A stretch of DNA of 18,197 nt from an uncultured Bacteroidales bacterium (GTDB lineage: Bacteria > Bacteroidota > Bacteroidia > Bacteroidales > F082), in the NCBI GenBank assembly GCA_937896505.1, contig CALBNP010000069.1, forward strand, positions 1 through 18,197. Reading direction: 5' to 3'. The number at the start of each line of letters is the position of its first letter. The first letter of the stretch is position 1. A program made the translations under genes and the position numbers. The notes under the pieces are model-generated. The model was given only the letters and a program-made list of their open reading frames with translations, was not told the origin of the DNA and searched no databases. Positions 14,316 to 18,197 of the stretch are shown here, in pieces.

Positions 14316-15246
14316 CAAGAAAGATTTGGAAGAAAAGGCACAGCAAATGAATTTTGTCCGTGATAATCTGGAAAAGGTTTTCCGCCTGTGTGATGTCCTC
14401 AAATTCATCCACGAAGACGAATATCTGAGCAGTCTTTTGGCTCTCAAAGGTGGTACTGCCATCAATCTTTTCGTAATGTCATTACCTCGCCTATCTGTCG
14501 ATATTGACTTGGATTTCACGAAATCCTGTTCAAAGGACGAAATGCTTCAGTACAGACAGAAAATCAATGCAAGGCTATTGGCTTATCTGCAATCCGAAGG
14601 CTATCAGTTGAATCCTATGACTAAAAACCCTCATTCGATAGATTCATGGGTGTTTCAATATATCAATGCCGGAGGCAACCGTGACATTATCAAGGTTGAA
14701 ATCAACTATTCGATGCGGTGTCATGTCTTGAATCCTGTTTTGGCTTACTCGAAAATACAGGGGCTGGATGAATTCTGCACCATGATGCTTAACCCTGTTG
14801 AATTATTTGCCTCAAAAATTAATGCCCTGTTAAGCCGAAATGCTGTCAGAGACTTGTATGATGTGGACAATTTTGTTTCCAGTTCAATGGTTCAAGGATG
14901 GGACTTGAACCTGCTTAGGAAATGTGTCGTTTTCTACAGCGTCGTTGGAAGAAGCGAGAGTTCGACGGGCGAATATGGTACTGAAGCCATCGAAAAAATG
15001 CAGTTTTCCACCATCAAGTCCGACCTTTTACCCATGCTGACCAAAAGCACATTTTATGACTTGGAATCAGTCAAGTCAAGGGTCAAGACATTCATAAACA
15101 ACCTGATGGTCTTAACGCCCGAAGAAATGCAGTTTATCAACGAATTTGGCCAAAAGCACTATCAGCCCGAATTGCTTTTTGATGATGGTGTGATTCTGGA
15201 ACGAATAATGAAGCATCCTATGGCTTTGTGGAAGATTCGGGGGTAA
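14308..15246 (+). CDS. abiEii: AbiEii-type nucleotidyltransferase toxin
   Basis: A 312-aa toxin of the AbiEii/DUF1814 family, a DNA polymerase beta-like nucleotidyltransferase. Motif I is LKGGTAINLF (46-55). Motif II is RLSVDIDLDF, with Asp65 and Asp67 as metal ligands. A later motif, ELFASKINALLSRNAVRDLYDVDNF, carries Lys170 and the RDxYD at 181-185. All key positions are present, so the toxin should be active. Related toxins such as MenT modify tRNA acceptor ends; whether this one does is inference. ATG 14308 overlaps the antitoxin stop by 8 nt (ATGTATAA) and has GGAG 9 nt upstream. A TTG at 14299 is in frame but too close to that site. Translational coupling with abiEi is expected. Confidence 0.88.
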   Translation: MYNKKDLEEKAQQMNFVRDNLEKVFRLCDVLKFIHEDEYLSSLLALKGGTAINLFVMSLPRLSVDIDLDFTKSCSKDEMLQYRQKINARLLAYLQSEGYQLNPMTKNPHSIDSWVFQYINAGGNRDIIKVEINYSMRCHVLNPVLAYSKIQGLDEFCTMMLNPVELFASKINALLSRNAVRDLYDVDNFVSSSMVQGWDLNLLRKCVVFYSVVGRSESSTGEYGTEAIEKMQFSTIKSDLLPMLTKSTFYDLESVKSRVKTFINNLMVLTPEEMQFINEFGQKHYQPELLFDDGVILERIMKHPMALWKIRG

Positions 15247-15378
15247 AATCAGACTTTCAAAAGACGTATGCTATTTTGATGGTTTTTCTTCTAATATCGG
15301 CTGGTCACTCGTTAGTTATGCTGACTATAGATTCTTGTCTTGTTTTTTTATGTCTTGGTGCAGAACGGGAAAAAAAGT
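15247..15378 (+). other. Intergenic spacer after abiEii
   Basis: A/T-rich spacer with no gene, terminator hairpin or RNA recognised. The next promoter lies at its right end. Confidence 0.5.
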
Positions 15379-15386
15379 TACTTTTG
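15355..15386 (+). promoter_or_regulatory. Promoter of the 432-aa gene, probably leaderless
   Basis: A TTG (15355-15357) is followed after 21 nt by TACTTTTG (15379-15386), an exact TAnnTTTG element. The ATG at 15391 is only 4 nt beyond. With a start site a few bases after the element, the transcript would have essentially no 5' untranslated region. Confidence 0.65.
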
Positions 15387-15390
15387 CCCC

Positions 15391-16689
15391 ATGAATTGCA
15401 AGGACGAAATAAACCGGAAGAAAAGCTATTACGAGGGCTTGGAAAAGGCTGTCGTCATAACCGTCAGTGATGATTTCCACGAGGATTGGGACGAGCTTTT
15501 CAACGACGAGTCGGTGAGCGATACTATCAAACAGGCACTTAGATTTTGGGCAGATACTGTCGGGCCTTTCGGCAACGCATTAGCCTTCATCGTCAACAAC
15601 CGTTTCATCCTCGAAGAAAAGGCGAATATCATCTGTGATGACGATGGTTCTCCTACCCTAATGCCTGAAGAAATCTTCACGACGCTTCATCGCCTAAATC
15701 CATATACGGTCAGGGAATTTCTTGCCGTCATGCCCATTGACACCATCACCAACGAGCAGCTTCTTAAATCCTGTCAATCAGGCGATAAAGACACATTCAC
15801 CAAGCTGATTACCGATATCCAATGCGACTTGACTCCGCTTTCGCGATTGTGCCAAAGCTGTTGGGACGACAACCAATCAGGCATAGAAATTAGCCGAGAC
15901 GACTCCGATTTTCTGTATCTCCTTGACGGTCTGTCCGACAAACCCGCTACCGATGCTTCGGAACGCAGGTTTCTACAAGCCGTCAAGCAACTTTATCCTT
16001 CAGCCGAACTCATCGATGACATCGACGACCCGAACTTCGATGCCAATCTCGAACAATATTTCGTTGATTACCGACATTTCTGCGAGAACATTTTCGAAAA
16101 CAACCTACGTTATTACCTCGAATGGTACGACGATTTCCAGCCCATGGAGCACAAAGTGCTCGCCCCATTTCTTGAACATCCTTTTGCCATCGAACTAATG
16201 AAAAAGATTGAAGCCGAAGCGCAAGCCGACAGCAATCCATTTTGTCTGCCCGCCGATTTCTTCGACCTCAAGAACCGTTCGAAAGCACGCAGCGAATACC
16301 TCCATCCCAAATTGGAACTTATTAATAGAGGTGCGGCAACCTTAACCGAACTTATCAATTATTTGGCCGAGCAAGGCTATATCGATGCCAGTCCTGAAAC
16401 GAAGTCGCTTTTTGCCTACCGCCTCACGGGATTCTGTCGTCCCGAAGGTGAACTGCCACAACTCTATTGGAGTGGCAAGAACGGCAAGTCGTATGAGTTG
16501 ATTTTCCTCGTCCGGCACATCTCAGAGCGCGGCGACTACAAGAAAATGCGGCAGTTCTTCACCGGACCCGAATGGGTGAAAGACCGCGACAGCAGCTATG
16601 CCCTCGCCGCCCATTCTGAGTTCCGTCGCGCCTTGGAGAAATTCTACCCCCGAATATTTCCCTTCGAGAAACAACCTTCACAACGGTAG
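15391..16689 (+). CDS. Uncharacterised 432-aa protein
   Basis: I do not recognise this protein. It is soluble, without signal peptide or membrane segment, and rich in acidic and aromatic residues. The N-terminal part has amphipathic helices (SDTIKQALRFWADTV near 38-52). The middle (about 210-270) is very acidic and Tyr/Phe-rich (IDDIDDPNFDANLEQYFVDY). The C-terminal 110 residues (NRGAATLTELINYLAEQGYI...LPQLYWSGKNGKSYELIFLVRHI...MRQFFTGPEW...RRALEKFYP) have the pattern of the C-terminal module of several Bacteroidales proteins of unknown function (RteC- or DUF6043-like: a W-x-G, an element-length helix, then an F-F strand). That resemblance is weak. ATG 15391 was chosen for the promoter 4 nt upstream; an in-frame ATG at 15340 would lie upstream of that promoter. 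It sits 145 nt after abiEii with its own promoter and before an AAA-ATPase-like gene, so a defence or mobile-element role is possible but unproven. Confidence 0.75.
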   Translation: MNCKDEINRKKSYYEGLEKAVVITVSDDFHEDWDELFNDESVSDTIKQALRFWADTVGPFGNALAFIVNNRFILEEKANIICDDDGSPTLMPEEIFTTLHRLNPYTVREFLAVMPIDTITNEQLLKSCQSGDKDTFTKLITDIQCDLTPLSRLCQSCWDDNQSGIEISRDDSDFLYLLDGLSDKPATDASERRFLQAVKQLYPSAELIDDIDDPNFDANLEQYFVDYRHFCENIFENNLRYYLEWYDDFQPMEHKVLAPFLEHPFAIELMKKIEAEAQADSNPFCLPADFFDLKNRSKARSEYLHPKLELINRGAATLTELINYLAEQGYIDASPETKSLFAYRLTGFCRPEGELPQLYWSGKNGKSYELIFLVRHISERGDYKKMRQFFTGPEWVKDRDSSYALAAHSEFRRALEKFYPRIFPFEKQPSQR

Positions 16690-16750
16690 GAAATAGGATT
16701 CTTTTTGCTATTTCGTTAAGTGTCTGTTTTGATTTTTCAGAAAAAGCTTA

Positions 16751-16776
16751 TGTCATACCGACGAAGGAGGGTATCT
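16751..16776 (+). repeat. REP-like element, copy 1
   Basis: TGTCATACCGACGAAGGAGG followed by GTATCT. It resembles the reverse complement of the element at 16833-16860: both run TGTCAT, then CGAC, GAAGG and a final ATCT. Such TGTCAT..CGAC..GAAGG..ATCT sequences are dispersed in many Bacteroidetes genomes (from memory). Confidence 0.6.
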
Positions 16777-16819
16777 ATTCGCTGGCAAGCCTTTGCAAGA
16801 GTAAGCCCTCTTACAACGG

Positions 16820-16872
16820 AACAAATAACAATAGATTTCTTCCCTTCGGTCGAAATGACATTGTTATTTGTT
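16820..16872. repeat. REP-like element, copy 2, inside a long hairpin
   Basis: The 13-bp arms AACAAATAACAAT (16820-16832) and ATTGTTATTTGTT (16860-16872) pair perfectly. Between them lies the REP-like AGATTTC..TTCGGTCGAAATGACA element (16833-16860), whose ATTTC/GAAAT extends the stem by 5 bp beyond a small internal loop. It stands in inverted orientation to copy 1. It may also end transcription of the 432-aa gene, though no T run follows. Confidence 0.65.
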
Positions 16873-16913
16873 TCACCTAAATCAAAACAGGCTCTAAATA
16901 TCGGAAAATAATG

Positions 16914-16931
16914 TATTTTTGCGCAAAAATA
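16914..16931. promoter_or_regulatory. Perfect 18-bp palindromic promoter element
   Basis: TATTTTTGCGCAAAAATA is its own reverse complement. Each half is a TAnnTTTG -7 element, so it could act as a divergent promoter or as a repressor site. The plus-strand element lies 17 nt before the ATPase ATG at 16939. No good -33 TTG was seen on the plus strand. Confidence 0.55.
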
Positions 16932-16938
16932 AACCGTT

Positions 16939-18197
16939 ATGGAGTCAAAGCCACGTTATTTCACCGCAGGAATGGCGGATTTCGAGAACATCCGCAATGA
17001 CGGACGCATCTATGTCGATAAGACCGATTTGGTCTATCAGCTTGTGCATGAATCGAAATATGTGTTCCTGAGCCGTCCGCGCAGGTTCGGCAAGTCGCTG
17101 CTGTGCAACACCTTGAAGTGCTATTTCGAAGGCAAGAGGGAACTCTTCGAGGGCTTGGCCATCGCCAATTTGGAACAAGAGTGGAAGCAATATCCCGTCT
17201 TCAAGTTCGACATCAGCGCGTGCAAGAACAAGGCAAACATAGAAGACATCACCGATGAATTGCTCTGGGATTTGGGGCAATACGAAAAAATATACGGACG
17301 AGACGAAACGGAACAGACTCCTGGCTCGAAATTCAAAGGCCTTCTGAAACGCGCCCATCAGCAGACGGGGCAACCTTGCGTGGTCATCATAGACGAATAC
17401 GACTCCGTATTGCTCGAACATCTCTACGATGACGGCTTGGGCGAAGTGCGCCGCATCCTGCAAGAGTTCTACCAGGTGCTGAAGATTGCCGAGACAGACC
17501 TCCGTTTCGCCTTCATCACGGGCATCACCAAGTTCTCGCAGCTGAGCATCTTCTCGACCATCAACAACCTGACAAACATCTCGATGGATGCCCAGTACGC
17601 TTCCATCTGTGGCTTCACCAAAGAGGAACTGCTTGACGTGTTCCACGAGGATATTGAGGCATTGGCATTGCGATATAGATGCTCCTTCGATGAGATGGTT
17701 GTCATGCTGAGACAGCAATACGATGGCTACCATTTCAGCGACGAATCGCCCGACATCTTCAACCCCTTCAGCATCACCAACGTGCTGAAGAGCAAACGGC
17801 TTGAATACTATTGGTTCAGCAGCGGCACACCCACATTCCTTTTCGAGACCATGAAACGCTTCGACACACAATTGCTCAGCCTGCCGCAGCTGCAGGTCAC
17901 CTCGTCGCAGTTCGACGTCCCGACCGAAGGCATGGAATCGGCACTGCCTTTGCTTTACCAAAGCGGCTATCTTACCATCAAGGACTACGACTTCTACGAA
18001 AGGGTCTATACGCTTGATTTCCCTAATGCGGAAGTCAAGGTCGGATTTCTGGAAAGCTTCATGGGTTCCGTCCTTGGCGTTTACAATTGCGACACCCAAG
18101 GCTGGGCCAACAGAATCTATGTCGGACTGCTCCGCAACGACATCGAGAAGGCCATGCTCGCCCTGCAAGCCTGCTTCAAGGCCATCCCTTATCTCGA
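16939..18197 (+). CDS. AAA-ATPase-like / PD-(D/E)XK family protein, cut by window end
   Basis: Open frame from ATG 16939 with no stop before the window end (419 complete codons seen). The N-terminus matches the AAA-ATPase-like family (PF09820 type): YFTAGMADFENIRNDGRIYVDKT, then the P-loop-like SRPRRFGKSLL (45-55, Lys52) and a Walker B VVIIDEYD (148-155). The ATPase C-terminal part and linker follow (QYDGYHFS..FNPFSI). In complete members a PD-(D/E)XK nuclease domain (DUF1703/PF08011) comes next and here would lie beyond the edge. The family is present in many near-identical copies in Bacteroidales; its function is not known. A 407-codon open frame on the opposite strand over the same bases is a shadow. 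Confidence 0.9.
   Translation, partial: MESKPRYFTAGMADFENIRNDGRIYVDKTDLVYQLVHESKYVFLSRPRRFGKSLLCNTLKCYFEGKRELFEGLAIANLEQEWKQYPVFKFDISACKNKANIEDITDELLWDLGQYEKIYGRDETEQTPGSKFKGLLKRAHQQTGQPCVVIIDEYDSVLLEHLYDDGLGEVRRILQEFYQVLKIAETDLRFAFITGITKFSQLSIFSTINNLTNISMDAQYASICGFTKEELLDVFHEDIEALALRYRCSFDEMVVMLRQQYDGYHFSDESPDIFNPFSITNVLKSKRLEYYWFSSGTPTFLFETMKRFDTQLLSLPQLQVTSSQFDVPTEGMESALPLLYQSGYLTIKDYDFYERVYTLDFPNAEVKVGFLESFMGSVLGVYNCDTQGWANRIYVGLLRNDIEKAMLALQACFKAIPYL

Noticed and set aside
16945..18168. 407-codon open frame on the minus strand
   Set aside because: It lies opposite the AAA-ATPase-like gene, which has clear P-loop and Walker B motifs and a promoter. The minus frame has no recognisable domain.
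1..18197. CRISPR array or rRNA genes
   Set aside because: No regularly spaced direct repeats and no rRNA-like segments were seen anywhere in the window.

Overview
The window looks like chromosomal DNA from a Bacteroidota genome, most likely order Bacteroidales. The evidence is the repeated TAnnTTTG -7 promoter element upstream of genes, weak A-rich ribosome-binding regions, lipoproteins with short Bacteroidetes-style signal peptides, a tRNA without an encoded CCA, an IF-2 with a long Lys/Glu/Pro linker, a NusA without the extra C-terminal repeats, and accessory families common in gut and rumen Bacteroidales. No species can be named from the sequence alone.

Layout. (1) 26-2656 (+): a large transglutaminase-domain lipoprotein. 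A 12-bp perfect inverted repeat at 2661-2688 separates it from the converging translation operon. (2) 7740-2712 (-): a housekeeping block in transcription order tRNA-Gln(UUG), rimP, nusA, infB, with a Bacteroidetes-type promoter in front of the tRNA and a terminator-like hairpin between the tRNA and rimP. This parallels the E. coli metY-rimP-nusA-infB arrangement. (3) 8980-7772 (-) and 9041-9499 (+): a COG0523/CobW-type metal GTPase with a His/Asp-rich insert, and a free methionine-(R)-sulfoxide reductase, divergently transcribed from an intergenic region of 60 bp. (4) 12358-9577 (-): two adjacent, strongly diverged secreted lipoproteins of the cysteine Ntn-hydrolase (linear amide C-N hydrolase) superfamily. 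(5) 12528-13066: the decayed remnant of an IS4-family insertion sequence. (6) 13194-15246 (+): an AT-richer stretch with a candidate 36-codon ORF that contains a perfect hairpin, an array of short direct and inverted repeats, and an AbiEi/AbiEii type IV toxin-antitoxin pair. (7) 15391-16689 (+): a 432-aa protein I do not recognise, with a promoter so close to its ATG that the mRNA is probably leaderless. (8) 16751-16872: a pair of inverted REP-like repeats. (9) 16939 to the window end (+): a 3'-truncated AAA-ATPase-like/PD-(D/E)XK family protein whose promoter is a perfect 18-bp palindrome.

The left half is ordinary core genome. The right half, from about 12.4 kb, is accessory: IS debris, a toxin-antitoxin/abortive-infection module, an orphan protein and a member of a multicopy ATPase family. 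The best candidates for something undescribed are the 432-aa orphan beside AbiE, the repeat-rich control region in front of AbiE with its small ORF, and the paired lipoprotein amidases.
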